Below, piece after piece: positions 15,706 through 24,994 of a stretch of 64,000 nt of DNA. Under the pieces are notes generated by a model, which was given only the letters and a program-made list of their open reading frames with translations, ran no database searches and was not told the DNA's origin. Numbering within the stretch: the first letter of the stretch is position 1; each line of letters begins with the position of its first letter. The position numbers and the translations under genes are program-made. This DNA is from Chloroflexi bacterium HGW-Chloroflexi-3 (lineage in GTDB: Bacteria > Chloroflexota > Anaerolineae > Anaerolineales > Anaerolineaceae), in assembly GCA_002842045.1 (NCBI GenBank), contig PHBX01000014.1:1-64000 (forward strand). Reading direction: 5' to 3'.

Positions 15706-17925
15706 ATGAAAGTTAATGGTATGAGTGAAGTTAAACAGGTATTTGATATTAAAGGTATGGATTGCGCCGATTGTGCCCGAAAGGTCTCGGATGGTGTTCA
15801 GAAACTGCCCAAAGTAGAATTGAGTCAGGTGAATTTTGCCACCGGACAGTTAACTGTGGTGGGGGATGTAGATGTAGCAGAAGTAACCGCCAGAGTGCGT
15901 GATCTGGGCTATGATGTGGCCGAGCCTGACGAAAAAAATCAGACCACAGCGCAGCCTGGCAAAACCAATTTTCTGTTTTTTTTATGGCAACGCATGGAAA
16001 CCCGCCTGGCTTTGCTGGGAGCAATTCTGGTGCTGCCTGGGTTAATCCTGGGGGAGATCCTGGGATTCGACTGGTGGTGGGTAAATGTACTCTCGTTGGC
16101 AGCCATGCTGGCAGCAGGGATCCCGATTGTTCGATCTGCCTGGAGCAATCTGCGCATCAATCACGCGATTGACATCAATTTTCTGATGAGCATTGCCGCG
16201 ATCGGCGCGGTGGTGATTGGTGCTTATGTCGAAGCAGGCATGGTAATTGTATTATTTGCATTGGGGGAAGCGCTGGAAGGCTACACCTCCGAAAAAGCAC
16301 GTAATTCAATCAGAAGCTTGATGGAAGTGGTACCTCCTGTAGCCACCCGACTGACCCTGCAGAAGGGTGAATCGCGTGAAGAGGATGTCCGTGTGGAAGC
16401 TTTACAGGTAGGCGATCATATCCTGGTACGCCCGGGTGAACGCATCCCCATGGATGGAGTCGTTCTGGAAGGTACATCAGCTGTTAATCAGGCATCCATC
16501 ACCGGCGAGTCCGCATTGGTGAATAAGCAGCCAGGAGATGAAGTCTTCGCGAGTACGATCAATGGCTCTGCGGCACTGGTGCTGCGGGTCACGCATCTCA
16601 GCGAAGATAACACCATCAGCCGGGTTATCAAGCTGGTACAGGAAGCTCAGAACAAACGCGCTCCTTCACAGCGTTTCATTGACCAATTCGCCCGCTGGTA
16701 CACCCCCACGGTGGTGATCCTGGCCACATTGATTGCGGTCATTCCACCTGTGTTCTTTGGGCAACCATTTTTCAATCCCAGCGATGGATCTCTGGGCTGG
16801 CTGTATCGGGGTCTGACCCTGCTGGTGATCTCCTGCCCCTGTGCTCTGGTAATTTCCACCCCGGTCAGCATCATTTCAGCCATCAGCAACGCTGCCCGGC
16901 AGGGAGTTCTATTCAAAGGTGGATTGTTTATTGAGAAACTCAGTCATATCAAAGTGATCGCCTTTGATAAAACCGGTACCTTAACCGAAGGCCGTCCGGT
17001 GATTGTAGCATCCCGATCCAACAATCATCAGGCATTCAAACCACTCGCAGCTGATTGTGATGATTGCACCGAATCCATTGCCCTGGCTCATGCTGTGGAA
17101 CGTCGCAGCCAGCACCCATTAGCGCAAGCAATTGCCCAGGCAGCTCAAAATTTAGGCGTTGCGGAACGCTACCCGGCTGCCAGTCATGTAACCATCCAGC
17201 CAGGAATGGGCGTTAGCGGTGTGGTTAATGGCAGACAGGTTCAGATTGGATCGCACCGCATGCTGGATAATGGCATCAATCATTCTGAGGATGATTGTGA
17301 TCAACTTAAGCAAGCCGAAGAGAGGGGTAATACACAGATCCATGTGGCAGTGGATGGGGATTTAGTGGGTAGTCTGCTGGCGGTGGATGCACCTCGTACA
17401 GGCAGTTGGGATGCGCTTTCCGCGCTTAAAGATCTGGGCATCAAAGCACTGGTAATGCTGACCGGTGACCAGCCCGTGGTTGCACAGCACATCGCTGAGC
17501 AGGTGGGTGTGACCGATTTTAAAGCCCAACTCCTACCGCAAGATAAGGTGACTGCTGTGGAAGATTTACGAAAAGAGTGGGGTGCGATCGCTATGGTGGG
17601 GGATGGCATCAATGACGCCCCTGCACTGGCTTTGGCAGACGTGGGTATCGCCATCGGCGGTGTCAACAGCTCTGCCCAGGCGATGGAAACCGCGGATGTA
17701 ACCCTGATGCAACCGGACTTGCGCCAGTTACCCTTTGCTTTACGCCTTAGTCGACGAATGATGAATACCATCCGCTTCAATATTGCCTTTGCCATTGGGG
17801 TGAAGGCTGTCTTTATGGTTTTGGCTGCCGCTGGTTTAAGCACCATGTGGATGGCAGTGGTGGCTGATATGGGTATTTCCATTCTTGTGACACTGAATGG
17901 TATGCGCCTGTTGAAATACTTATAG
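15706..17925 (+). CDS. zntA: Zn2+/Cd2+/Pb2+-translocating P1B-type ATPase
   Basis: 739 residues, full length. An N-terminal HMA domain has GMDCADCARKV. The E1-E2 core shows TGES (SITGESALVN), the transport motif SCPCAL in membrane helix 6, the phosphorylation site DKTGT, the HP motif in RRSQHPLAQA and GDGINDAPAL. A Lys in FAIGVKAVFM (helix 7) and an Asp in VVADMGIS (helix 8), together with CPC, mark the P1B-2 group that exports divalent Zn, Cd and Pb. The start may instead be 15721 (MSEVKQ). It acts in the cytoplasmic membrane. It stands alone, with a different metal class from the copper genes 2-4 kb away. Confidence 0.9.
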   Translation: MKVNGMSEVKQVFDIKGMDCADCARKVSDGVQKLPKVELSQVNFATGQLTVVGDVDVAEVTARVRDLGYDVAEPDEKNQTTAQPGKTNFLFFLWQRMETRLALLGAILVLPGLILGEILGFDWWWVNVLSLAAMLAAGIPIVRSAWSNLRINHAIDINFLMSIAAIGAVVIGAYVEAGMVIVLFALGEALEGYTSEKARNSIRSLMEVVPPVATRLTLQKGESREEDVRVEALQVGDHILVRPGERIPMDGVVLEGTSAVNQASITGESALVNKQPGDEVFASTINGSAALVLRVTHLSEDNTISRVIKLVQEAQNKRAPSQRFIDQFARWYTPTVVILATLIAVIPPVFFGQPFFNPSDGSLGWLYRGLTLLVISCPCALVISTPVSIISAISNAARQGVLFKGGLFIEKLSHIKVIAFDKTGTLTEGRPVIVASRSNNHQAFKPLAADCDDCTESIALAHAVERRSQHPLAQAIAQAAQNLGVAERYPAASHVTIQPGMGVSGVVNGRQVQIGSHRMLDNGINHSEDDCDQLKQAEERGNTQIHVAVDGDLVGSLLAVDAPRTGSWDALSALKDLGIKALVMLTGDQPVVAQHIAEQVGVTDFKAQLLPQDKVTAVEDLRKEWGAIAMVGDGINDAPALALADVGIAIGGVNSSAQAMETADVTLMQPDLRQLPFALRLSRRMMNTIRFNIAFAIGVKAVFMVLAAAGLSTMWMAVVADMGISILVTLNGMRLLKYL

Positions 17926-17941
17926 TTAATATCGCTTTTTT

Positions 17942-18272
17942 TCAGGAACCAAATACTGCTGGACTGCTGCGCACTGGTTTGAATTCGGTTTTTTTCGATT
18001 GGTGAATGAACAGCGCTGCGGAAAATAAAACCAATGAGATAATGATATTGACGACCACGAAAATCCAGGTCAGCCCGCTCATCGAGCGCACCAGATGGTT
18101 GGTTAACATTTCCGGTAATGGTCCAACAATGATCCCTGAAAATAGACTATTTGTGGTCAGATTCTGTTGTACGGAAACAGTAAAAAAAAACACAAAGGCT
18201 CATAACGATGAGGTTAAAACCACTTAAGAACGATAAAAATTTACAGATAATTGGGATTGATTTTCCTCTCAT
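17942..18272 (-). pseudogene. Small membrane protein gene split by a frameshift in a T9 run
   Basis: A good ribosome-binding site (GGAGAG) precedes ATG at 18272; the frame reads MRGKSIPIICKFLSFLSG and into a hydrophobic run, then stops. The adjacent frame continues with a second membrane segment (TWIFVVVNIIISLVLFSAAL) to 17942. The two frames meet at nine consecutive T on the minus strand (18182-18190). Removing one T joins them into one two-segment protein of about 109 residues. This is a sequencing error, slippage-dependent expression, or a true frameshift. Function unknown. Confidence 0.5.
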
Positions 18273-18433
18273 TTTACTCTCCACTTGCTTTCAGTATACA
18301 AAAATATATCTCTTCCTTCACTGCCCAAGTGGAGAGGTTCCATATCACCCATGGTATGGATTTTTTGTGGACGGATAACCATGTTCCGTTGCAAAATTAT
18401 TTTCAGGTATGAAAATCAAGTCAGTCTGATCGT

Positions 18434-19159
18434 TCACTCGAACATCATAGGAATTTCACCACGTTCGTTGAAAATGATCGTTTCGCCATGCTTATCACAT
18501 GCCGGGCTTGCCAGGTAAACAGCGTACAGACCAATCTCATCTGCTGTGATCCAATAGGGTTTCGGATGCGGCTGTGAACGGGTGTTCACCTTGGTTTTGA
18601 TCAGCAAAGTATTGATGCGCACCTGGCTGTGCTCATATTCTGCAGATAACACATCTTTGAGCATGAGTTGTGCGGAAGCAGAAACCGATATGGGTCCGGC
18701 TGATGGAATTGGGTACAGCGCTGCTCCACCATTCAGTAATGTGTAACTGCTATCTTTTAAATCTGCCAGCATGGGCAGGAAAGTCTTGGCAGCCACAAAA
18801 TGAGCGGTCAGGCTATTCTCCATGATGTGATTCCAGATGCGTAATGGCACCTGGCTGAGGGGTTCCCCCTGCCACCAACCGCCGATGGATGCCACCACCA
18901 TGTCTAGTTGACCGACATCCTGTTCAATCTTGTTGCGCAAATCCAATCCGCCTTCTTCGGTACAACAACCTCCCTGAAAGGTTATCAGACGATCACAACA
19001 CAATCTTCCCAGATGCTCCCGGAGTTGTTCCAGACGGTATTGATCCCGGGATGGAACGACAACGGTAGCGCCATGGGTTAAGAATTGCCTTACCACCCCC
19101 TCCCCAACCTCCCCGGCACCGCCAATGATCAAAGCTACTTTACCAGCCAGAATTGACAT
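18434..19159 (-). CDS. SDR-fold protein lacking the catalytic Tyr-x-x-x-Lys
   Basis: 241 residues. The start at 19159 (MSILAGKVALIIGGAGEVGE) follows a strong AAAGGAGG. The N-terminal glycine motif binds NAD(P); the strand DMVVASIGGWWQGEPL takes the place of the usual NNAG. Where classical SDRs have Tyr and Lys, this one reads AGPISVSASAQLMLK, with no YxxxK. It may therefore bind nucleotide without classical dehydrogenase chemistry or use another residue. The C-terminal NERGEIPMMF is unusual too. Single gene with no clear operon partner. Confidence 0.7.
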   Translation of the reverse strand: MSILAGKVALIIGGAGEVGEGVVRQFLTHGATVVVPSRDQYRLEQLREHLGRLCCDRLITFQGGCCTEEGGLDLRNKIEQDVGQLDMVVASIGGWWQGEPLSQVPLRIWNHIMENSLTAHFVAAKTFLPMLADLKDSSYTLLNGGAALYPIPSAGPISVSASAQLMLKDVLSAEYEHSQVRINTLLIKTKVNTRSQPHPKPYWITADEIGLYAVYLASPACDKHGETIIFNERGEIPMMFE

Positions 19160-19207
19160 ATCTGCCTCCTTTCGGTTGTGACAAATGGGTGCTCCCCTCG
19201 ATTCCAT

Positions 19208-19564
19208 TATAATTTATTAGTCAATAGCTTTTAAGTTGCTAAGGTTTTGAGTTGTTTAGCAAAGTTCATAAGTTCATGAGTTGTTGAGTTCATAAGACTA
19301 CATGGTGCTCCACTCATAAAACCTAGTTTACACCTGAATTTGGAACACCGATGGTGCGTGATTTCAGTTTCCGAGCGTGTAATAATGCGTCAGAATTAAA
19401 TTTCATAATAAAATAGAATAGAACAATAAATGATTATGTTGGAAGGTCAAAAACATCAAATCTCAGTCTGTATTGAAATTTCGTTACACGAAGGATAATG
19501 TTTTTAATTTCACTACCCTCTACTTACTGAAGTACAATACATTTAAATCTTGTGGAGGAAAAGG
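19208..19564. other. Intergenic region, no gene seen
   Basis: AT-rich. Low-complexity direct repetition of GTTCATAAG / GTTCATGAG words occurs at about 19265-19300. The promoter of the HIT gene should lie near its 3' end. Nothing else stands out. Confidence 0.4.
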
Positions 19565-19972
19565 ATGAAACCATCTACTGACCCAAGTTTCATTTGTCAA
19601 ATGAGTTCTGGTTATGTGTATCTTAGTCAAATGCAGTTTTTGCGAGGATATTGCATTCTTAGTTCTGAACCAGTTGTAGCATCAATCAATGATCTGTTAC
19701 CAGATGCACGTTCCGTTTTCCTGTTAGATATGGTCAAGATTGGTGATGCCATTATGAAGGTAACAGATGCGTTTCGGATTAACTATGGAATAATGGGAAA
19801 TAGTCATCCAGTATTGCATGCTCATATCGTTCCTCGTTATATGTGGGAGCCAGAAAAACTCCGTAAAGGTTTACCTTGGGATCATCCTGATATCTTTTTC
19901 GAAGCGACACAGTATGATGCAATCCGAGATCAAATATTGGTGGATGAGTTGAGAAGTATCCCACAAATGTGA
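19565..19972 (+). CDS. HIT-family (histidine triad) hydrolase
   Basis: 135 residues. The nucleotide-binding motif near the C-terminal third reads HPVLHAHIVPRY, close to the HxHxH pattern of HIT enzymes that cleave nucleoside phosphoramidates or dinucleoside polyphosphates. Earlier parts agree with the family: LRGYCILSSEPVVASINDLL and a helix before NYGIMGNS. AGGAAAAGG lies before the ATG. The protein is soluble. It has no operon partner; the next plus-strand gene is almost 1 kb away across a decayed toxin-antitoxin pair. Confidence 0.75.
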   Translation: MKPSTDPSFICQMSSGYVYLSQMQFLRGYCILSSEPVVASINDLLPDARSVFLLDMVKIGDAIMKVTDAFRINYGIMGNSHPVLHAHIVPRYMWEPEKLRKGLPWDHPDIFFEATQYDAIRDQILVDELRSIPQM

Positions 19973-20168
19973 TTTCTGTTGGATAAATTTGAGGATTATA
20001 CCTCTCCAAATATAGTATCAGAAGTTCGATTTTATTTGGATTCGAAGATTTTCCAAATATTTTGATTTTATTGAATACTATTTACTTGTAGAATCAATAA
20101 TTCCTAAAAACTCTCTCGAAACTTATCGAGTTCTTCGGTATGGCATAATAAGTTAGCAGAGTAGACTG

Positions 20169-20185
20169 GTGCGTCAGCGACGCAC
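20169..20185. repeat. GTGCGTC-AGC-GACGCAC hairpin
   Basis: A perfect 7-bp stem with a 3-nt loop lies at the 3' end of the HEPN remnant. It has no T-run, so its role as a terminator is uncertain. Confidence 0.4.
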
Positions 20186-20544
20186 TACTTCCTAAGAAAG
20201 AGTCGGCTATTCAAATTTATATTTTCTAACAATCGCTTTAAATTTGGAATGTCAATTTGAACCGTCTGCCAGATGATTTTTTCGTCTAAACGAAAATATT
20301 CATGAATTAACACATTCCTGATTCCTTGGATTTTTCCCCAAGGAATTTCAGGAAAATTCTCTTTAATTTCCATTGATAATGCTCTAACTGCTTCCCCAAT
20401 TGTGGACAATTCAAAAGCTACTGCACGAATAGTTTTTGGATCTTTTTGGAAGTCTTCAAAATTTTACGAAGACGAGAAGGTTAGTATATTATTACAGCAA
20501 GCGATCATGTCCAAAATTCGAATTTGCCAGTCTCTAGGTGACAC
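20185..20544 (-). pseudogene. HEPN (DUF86) toxin gene interrupted by an in-frame stop
   Basis: Read from GTG at 20544, the frame gives SPRDWQIRILDMIACCNNIL, then TAA at about 20466, then NFEDFQKDPKTIRAVAFEL and STIGEAVRALSMEIKENFPE to IWQTVQIDIPNLKRLLENI. This is a complete HEPN/DUF86 layout, including the RNase-like RxxxxH motif (RNVLIH), except for the stop after about 25 codons. The start overlaps the end of the MNT partner gene, as in intact HEPN-MNT operons. Internal starts would give only the C-terminal half. Inactive unless the stop is read through. Confidence 0.65.
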
Positions 20545-20722
20545 GAATAGCCTCCTGTAATACCTCTTCTTTGATTCTGTCTTTTAAAGATCTTTTTGTT
20601 CCTAAATCAACTTTGCAATCAAGGAGTGATTCCAGTTTTTGTTGTAATTCAATAAATTCAAACAAACCAGGAGCAGGATCAAATTCAACCAAAAGATCAA
20701 CATCGCTAATCGAATCATTCAT
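20534..20722 (-). pseudogene. MNT-type nucleotidyltransferase antitoxin, N-terminus lost
   Basis: 62 codons reading MNDSISDVDLLVEFDPAPGL to KEEVLQEAIRVT. The sequence SDVDLLVEF is the second half of the minimal nucleotidyltransferase motif, but the GSxARGD part that should precede it is missing and a stop lies just upstream. Intact proteins of this family have about 100 residues and neutralise HEPN toxins, by AMPylation in studied systems. Both members of this pair are damaged, so the module appears dead. Confidence 0.65.
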
Positions 20723-20904
20723 ACTTTGTCAATTAAATTTGCTTATGACAACTTTCTTTTTGATCTCACAATCCACCTTAAGAACTTATGAGATCATGAA
20801 CTAAATATCTCCACTTAACACCTACACCTTAAAAGCTTAACTGCTATTAAGCTGATTTGACACTTCTCCACTCATTTTCCGTATACTATTATTGGAGGTG
20901 TGTT

Positions 20905-21861
20905 ATGAATTACAGTGAAGTTTTTTCAAAAGCCTGGAAGATTGTCTGGAAATTTAAGGCTTTGTGGATTTTTGGTATTTTCTCCAGTTGTGCGCGGTTA
21001 AATTCGGGCGGCGGTGGAGGTTCCAGTGGTGGCGGCGGGGGTAGCTCTCATCTGATCAACTCCGGTGGTGTGTTTGCTTTCCCCAATGTGGTTTTACCCA
21101 AACAGGTTTTTCAGTGGTATTTACAATTTCAAAATGCCTGGGATACCGAGCCCTGGGGTGTCTTCCTGATCCTGCTGGCTGTATTTTTTGTGGTCATGGC
21201 ATTGGTGGTGCTTTCTCTATTCCTGGGTGTTTTGGGACGCGTTGGTGTAGCCCGTGGCGCCTGGCTGGCAGATGATGGAGAAGAGAAATTGAACTTTTCC
21301 CGCATTTACAATGAGAGCAAACCGTACTTCTGGCGGGTATTTCTTTTCTTCCTGTTATTGTTCGCTGCTTCCATTGCAATTGGTGGTCTGGTTGCAATCC
21401 CGCTGTTGCTGGTGATTGTATTCACCCTCGGATTTGGACTCCTGTTCCTGATTCCCCTGTTGATTGTGGTTTCTTTTGCAGTCAAGATTTTGATTGAGCA
21501 GACGATTGTAGCCATCGTTGGCGAAGATCTGGGTGTGTTTGCCGCGATTGAACGCGCCTGGAAATTACTGGTCGAAAAACCATGGCCACAGGTTGTGGTG
21601 GGTCTGGCGACCTCTATTGGTGAAATGGCGGTGATGTTTGTGCTGATTATCCCGATTTTCCTGATCTCGATCTTTTTCCAAACCGATGCAGTCATTGGGG
21701 TTGGTGCCATCATCAGCGGAGCCGGATTTGTGCTATATTTACCGGTCATGATCCTGGCGAGCGGCATCCTATATACCTATATCGGTTCTGTCTGGGCGTT
21801 GACCTTCAAGCGTCTCACCCAGCCTTTAGTCCCGGCGGTTGTTGAAGTAGTCGCCGAATAG
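20905..21861 (+). CDS. Polytopic membrane protein (glycerophosphodiesterase-type membrane domain)
   Basis: 318 residues; start chosen at 20905 because GGAGG precedes it. The N-terminus NYSEVFSKAWKIVWKFKALW is followed by a glycine/serine-rich lumenal loop (two runs of five glycines near residues 35-47) and about five or six hydrophobic helices. The C-terminal part SVWALTFKRL is typical of proteins with the GDPD-associated membrane domain or DUF7544, which have no enzyme domain in this form. Function unknown. A strong terminator follows. Confidence 0.65.
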   Translation: MNYSEVFSKAWKIVWKFKALWIFGIFSSCARLNSGGGGGSSGGGGGSSHLINSGGVFAFPNVVLPKQVFQWYLQFQNAWDTEPWGVFLILLAVFFVVMALVVLSLFLGVLGRVGVARGAWLADDGEEKLNFSRIYNESKPYFWRVFLFFLLLFAASIAIGGLVAIPLLLVIVFTLGFGLLFLIPLLIVVSFAVKILIEQTIVAIVGEDLGVFAAIERAWKLLVEKPWPQVVVGLATSIGEMAVMFVLIIPIFLISIFFQTDAVIGVGAIISGAGFVLYLPVMILASGILYTYIGSVWALTFKRLTQPLVPAVVEVVAE

Positions 21862-21871
21862 AAAAATCAGA

Positions 21872-21911
21872 TAATCCCCTGTATGATCTTGCTATACAGG
21901 GGATTATTTTA
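21872..21911. terminator. Intrinsic terminator after the membrane protein
   Basis: AATCCCCTGTAT (21873-21884) and ATACAGGGGATT (21894-21905) form a perfect 12-bp stem with a 9-nt loop, followed by ATTTTAG. It separates this gene from the convergent end of the LysW operon at 21959 and could stop both. Confidence 0.8.
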
Positions 21912-21958
21912 GTTTCCCCTGAACGAAATTTATTCATGTATGACTTGCAGAGGGATAA

Positions 21959-23005
21959 TCAGGACGATATGCCCAGGTTCTTAAATACTGACACCAATAC
22001 CATAATTGCTTTTTCATAATCCGCAATAGAAATATGCTCATCGGGCGTATGATCCAGATTGGAGTCACCGGGGCCAAATGCCACTGCCGGGCATTGCCAG
22101 ACTGGTGCTACAAGATTTAAATCGGAGGTGCCACTTTTATTGACAAATCCAGGCTTCCCTCCAGCCTGGCGGATGGCACCCAGAAATGCTCGGGTTAAGA
22201 CTGAGTTTTTATCTGCTTGATGAGCGGGTATTCCTGTAGGAGGTGTCTTTATTTTTGCGCCTATTAAAGCGCCCAACCAATCTTTCAACCAGGTTTGAGG
22301 TGAGATGGAAACCGGTAAACGCACTCCTGTTTTAATCTTTGCCACCATATCAAAACCATCTGTTGTGCTTGACATGTTCAGAACCGTTGGAATGATTTGT
22401 TCAAACATGGTTTTATCTTGATTGAACACCTTCACCCTTTGTAATAAACTCTGCCATTCAAGGAGTAACACATCATTGGCATTTCCACCCTGTGACGAAT
22501 GCGTTATGGGTTGGCGACAAGTTAAAGCTGCTTGTTGTGATCCTTTATATCCCAACGTCACACGGTTCCATTGGCTGGGTTCGCCAATAATAGCAAATTG
22601 CGGTTGGTATTGATCAATGATCGCTTTAGCACCTTTCGAATCTCCCTCCTCATCGACGGCACCAATGACCACCACCTGCCAATCCGGGGCAACTGGGATT
22701 GCTGCCACAGCATCCACAAAGCTGGCCAGTGGTCCTTTGGCGTCCACGCTGCCCCTTCCAAATAGATTGTCGCCTTCCAGGCGCACTGGTATCTCCCCTT
22801 TTACTGTATCAATGTGCCCCAATAGGATGATTTGATGGAAACCGGATCCTTTGATGCCAATTGCATTCCCAACCTCGTCCATAAAACTCTGCTCAAATTG
22901 CAATGCGGTCATGCGTTGTACCAACCAATTAACCGCAGCGGATTCACTGTCACTCGGACTATAATGATGCAGTAAGCCCAGGAGTGTTTCAGGAATTTCA
23001 ATCAT
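21959..23005 (-). CDS. lysK: LysW-lysine/LysW-ornithine hydrolase
   Basis: 348 residues, M20 peptidase family. It releases lysine (or ornithine) from the C-terminal Glu of LysW in the last step of the carrier pathway. Metal ligands and acid/base are visible: GHIDTVKGE (His, Asp), [14 protein letters not shown] (Asp), VDEEGDSKG (Glu-Glu) and the C-terminal DHTPDEHI (His). It ends the operon argG-argH-lysW-argX-lysY-lysZ-lysJ-lysK, 3 nt after lysJ. Because no other ArgE, ArgJ or LysK is in the window, it should serve both lysine and arginine synthesis, as known for other LysW organisms; this sharing is an inference. Confidence 0.85.
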   Translation of the reverse strand: MIEIPETLLGLLHHYSPSDSESAAVNWLVQRMTALQFEQSFMDEVGNAIGIKGSGFHQIILLGHIDTVKGEIPVRLEGDNLFGRGSVDAKGPLASFVDAVAAIPVAPDWQVVVIGAVDEEGDSKGAKAIIDQYQPQFAIIGEPSQWNRVTLGYKGSQQAALTCRQPITHSSQGGNANDVLLLEWQSLLQRVKVFNQDKTMFEQIIPTVLNMSSTTDGFDMVAKIKTGVRLPVSISPQTWLKDWLGALIGAKIKTPPTGIPAHQADKNSVLTRAFLGAIRQAGGKPGFVNKSGTSDLNLVAPVWQCPAVAFGPGDSNLDHTPDEHISIADYEKAIMVLVSVFKNLGISS

Positions 23006-23008
23006 AAT

Positions 23009-24169
23009 TTACTCCACCGCCAAAACTGAGTGAACGGCGGCAACCACCTGCTGTATTTGTTCACGTGTGATGACCAATGGTGGTAAGAAGCGTAGTACAG
23101 TCATGCCTGCGGGCAACGCCAACACCCCCAGATCAGTCAGTTGCTTGAGATAGGGGGCAACCTTTTGTTTCAACTCCACCCCGATCATTAAACCCTGACC
23201 ACGAACCTCACGTATGAGGGGTGATGGAATAGCTGATAATGCCTGCCGAAATTCATCACCCAATATGGCAGCATTTTTTATCAAATTCTCCTGTTCAAGA
23301 ATCTTCAATGTTTCCCGGGCAACCGCACAGGCTAACGGATTACCACCAAAGGTGGATCCATGTATGCCAGGTTGAAATTTAGCAACTTTTTCTCCAATTA
23401 AGATCGCCCCCATAGGCAATCCACCTGCAATCGATTTTGCCAGACAAACAAAATCGGGTTGAATTGAATAATGCTGGATAGCGAATAATTTGCCGGTGCG
23501 CCCAAATCCGGTTTGCACCTCATCAATCACCAGATAAGCACCAACCCGATCACACTGGTCGCGAACAGCAGCCAGATAAGCAGGATCGATTGGATATACC
23601 CCACCTTCACCCTGTACCAATTCCAGAATGACGGCCGCTGTTTTCGTGGAAATCCGCTCGATATCATTGAAATCGTTGAAGGTAATATGATGAAAATCAG
23701 GTACCAATGGCTCAAATGGTTCACGATACTTCTTATTCCATGTTGCCGATAAAGCGCCTAATGTACGGCCGTGAAAACCACGTTTTGCTGCAATGATTTC
23801 AGTTTTCCCGCTGGCAACACGAGCAAACTTAATGGCACCTTCGATGGCTTCTGTTCCGGAATTACAGAAAAATACTCTCTCTATACCGGGTGGAGATACT
23901 GCCATCAACTCCTGCATGTAGCTTGCTCTTTGATCATTCGAAAACATCTCCGGGCAATTCAGCAGGATGGCTGCCTGGTCGGCCAATGCTTTTTGCCAGC
24001 GGGGATGGGCATGCCCAATATTGGCTGTCCCTTGCCCTCCGACACAATCGATATAAACTTTTCCGTTGCTATCCGTCAGTGTTGCTCCACTCCCCCGGAT
24101 GATGGCGAGACCGCGTTTGGCATATACTCCACTGCTGTATTGTTCCTCTAAGGCTATCCAATCCATCAC
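23009..24169 (-). CDS. lysJ: LysW-gamma-L-lysine/ornithine aminotransferase (class III, PLP)
   Basis: 386 residues. It transfers an amino group from glutamate to the semialdehyde carried on LysW. The PLP-binding Lys is K245 in DFVCLAKSIAGGLP; FCNSGTEAIEGAIKFAR binds the phosphate and LVIDEVQTGFGRTG holds the conserved Asp. The ArgD/LysJ group is indicated by its place between lysZ and lysK. Start overlaps the lysZ stop by 4 nt (ATGA), so translation is coupled. One copy appears to serve both the alpha-aminoadipate and the glutamate branch. Confidence 0.85.
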   Translation of the reverse strand: MMDWIALEEQYSSGVYAKRGLAIIRGSGATLTDSNGKVYIDCVGGQGTANIGHAHPRWQKALADQAAILLNCPEMFSNDQRASYMQELMAVSPPGIERVFFCNSGTEAIEGAIKFARVASGKTEIIAAKRGFHGRTLGALSATWNKKYREPFEPLVPDFHHITFNDFNDIERISTKTAAVILELVQGEGGVYPIDPAYLAAVRDQCDRVGAYLVIDEVQTGFGRTGKLFAIQHYSIQPDFVCLAKSIAGGLPMGAILIGEKVAKFQPGIHGSTFGGNPLACAVARETLKILEQENLIKNAAILGDEFRQALSAIPSPLIREVRGQGLMIGVELKQKVAPYLKQLTDLGVLALPAGMTVLRFLPPLVITREQIQQVVAAVHSVLAVE

Positions 24170-24984
24170 AAACCTCCAATCCAGGTCGCCTGGCCGCTTA
24201 GCGCATGTGCAATTGGATTCTCGACCCGTCCATCGGCAATTGCGACCTTTTTTACACCCATTTCCAACGCTTCTTTGGCTCCCAGTACTTTCTTCTTCAT
24301 TCTTCCTTCCGCAAACTGCATAGCTGCATCGATCTCAGATATCTTTACAGAGGGGATCCAGGTGTTTTCATCCGGATAATTTCGGTATAACCCTTTAACG
24401 GCAGTGAACAACAATAATTTGTCTGCCTGTAAAGCACCTGCCACCATGGCTGCTGCGCGATCAGCATCCACATTCAATGCTTCACCTTCGCCAGAGATGG
24501 CAATAGGAGCCACGACCGGCACCATTTGTTGCGATAACAACCAATGCAGGATACTTGCATTCACATGTTCAATCTTGCCACTGAAATCATCACGAATGAT
24601 TTTTCGTTTCCCATTTTCAACACTTTGTAAGGCTTTTTTGCGTTGAGCAATCATTAATTGGCCATCCAGCCCACTCAAACCAAATGCATTGACTCCAGAC
24701 TGTTGAAGCTTTGACACCAAAAGGGTATTCACTTTTCCATTTACGGTCATGGTGAATATCTCCAGGGTCCTTGCATCCGTGTAGCGGGAGGTAAATCCAT
24801 CCGGACTGGTTAGAAATTTAGGTGGGTAACCCAATGCTTCTCCTAATAAGTTGGCATCATGAGAGCCCCCATGGACAATTACGACAGGCTGACTCGATTT
24901 GACCAATGCCGCCACTTCATTGCATAGAAAATCAAAGTTCACCCCATCTGTACCCCCGATTTTGATTACCATTATTTCTTTCAT
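24166..24984 (-). CDS. lysZ: LysW-aminoadipate/LysW-glutamate kinase
   Basis: 272 residues, amino-acid kinase fold. It phosphorylates the gamma or delta carboxylate of the substrate bound to LysW. The N-terminal IKIGGTDGVNFDFL and the glycine-rich VIVHGGSHDANLLGE bind ATP and substrate; LLFTAVKGLYRNY and AEGRMKKKVLGAKEALEMG are the C-terminal nucleotide site. It lacks the ArgB-type N-terminal arginine-inhibition helix, as in LysZ. AGGGAAG precedes the ATG; gap to lysY is 10 nt. Confidence 0.85.
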   Translation of the reverse strand: MKEIMVIKIGGTDGVNFDFLCNEVAALVKSSQPVVIVHGGSHDANLLGEALGYPPKFLTSPDGFTSRYTDARTLEIFTMTVNGKVNTLLVSKLQQSGVNAFGLSGLDGQLMIAQRKKALQSVENGKRKIIRDDFSGKIEHVNASILHWLLSQQMVPVVAPIAISGEGEALNVDADRAAAMVAGALQADKLLLFTAVKGLYRNYPDENTWIPSVKISEIDAAMQFAEGRMKKKVLGAKEALEMGVKKVAIADGRVENPIAHALSGQATWIGGL

Positions 24985-24994
24985 CTTCCCTCCA

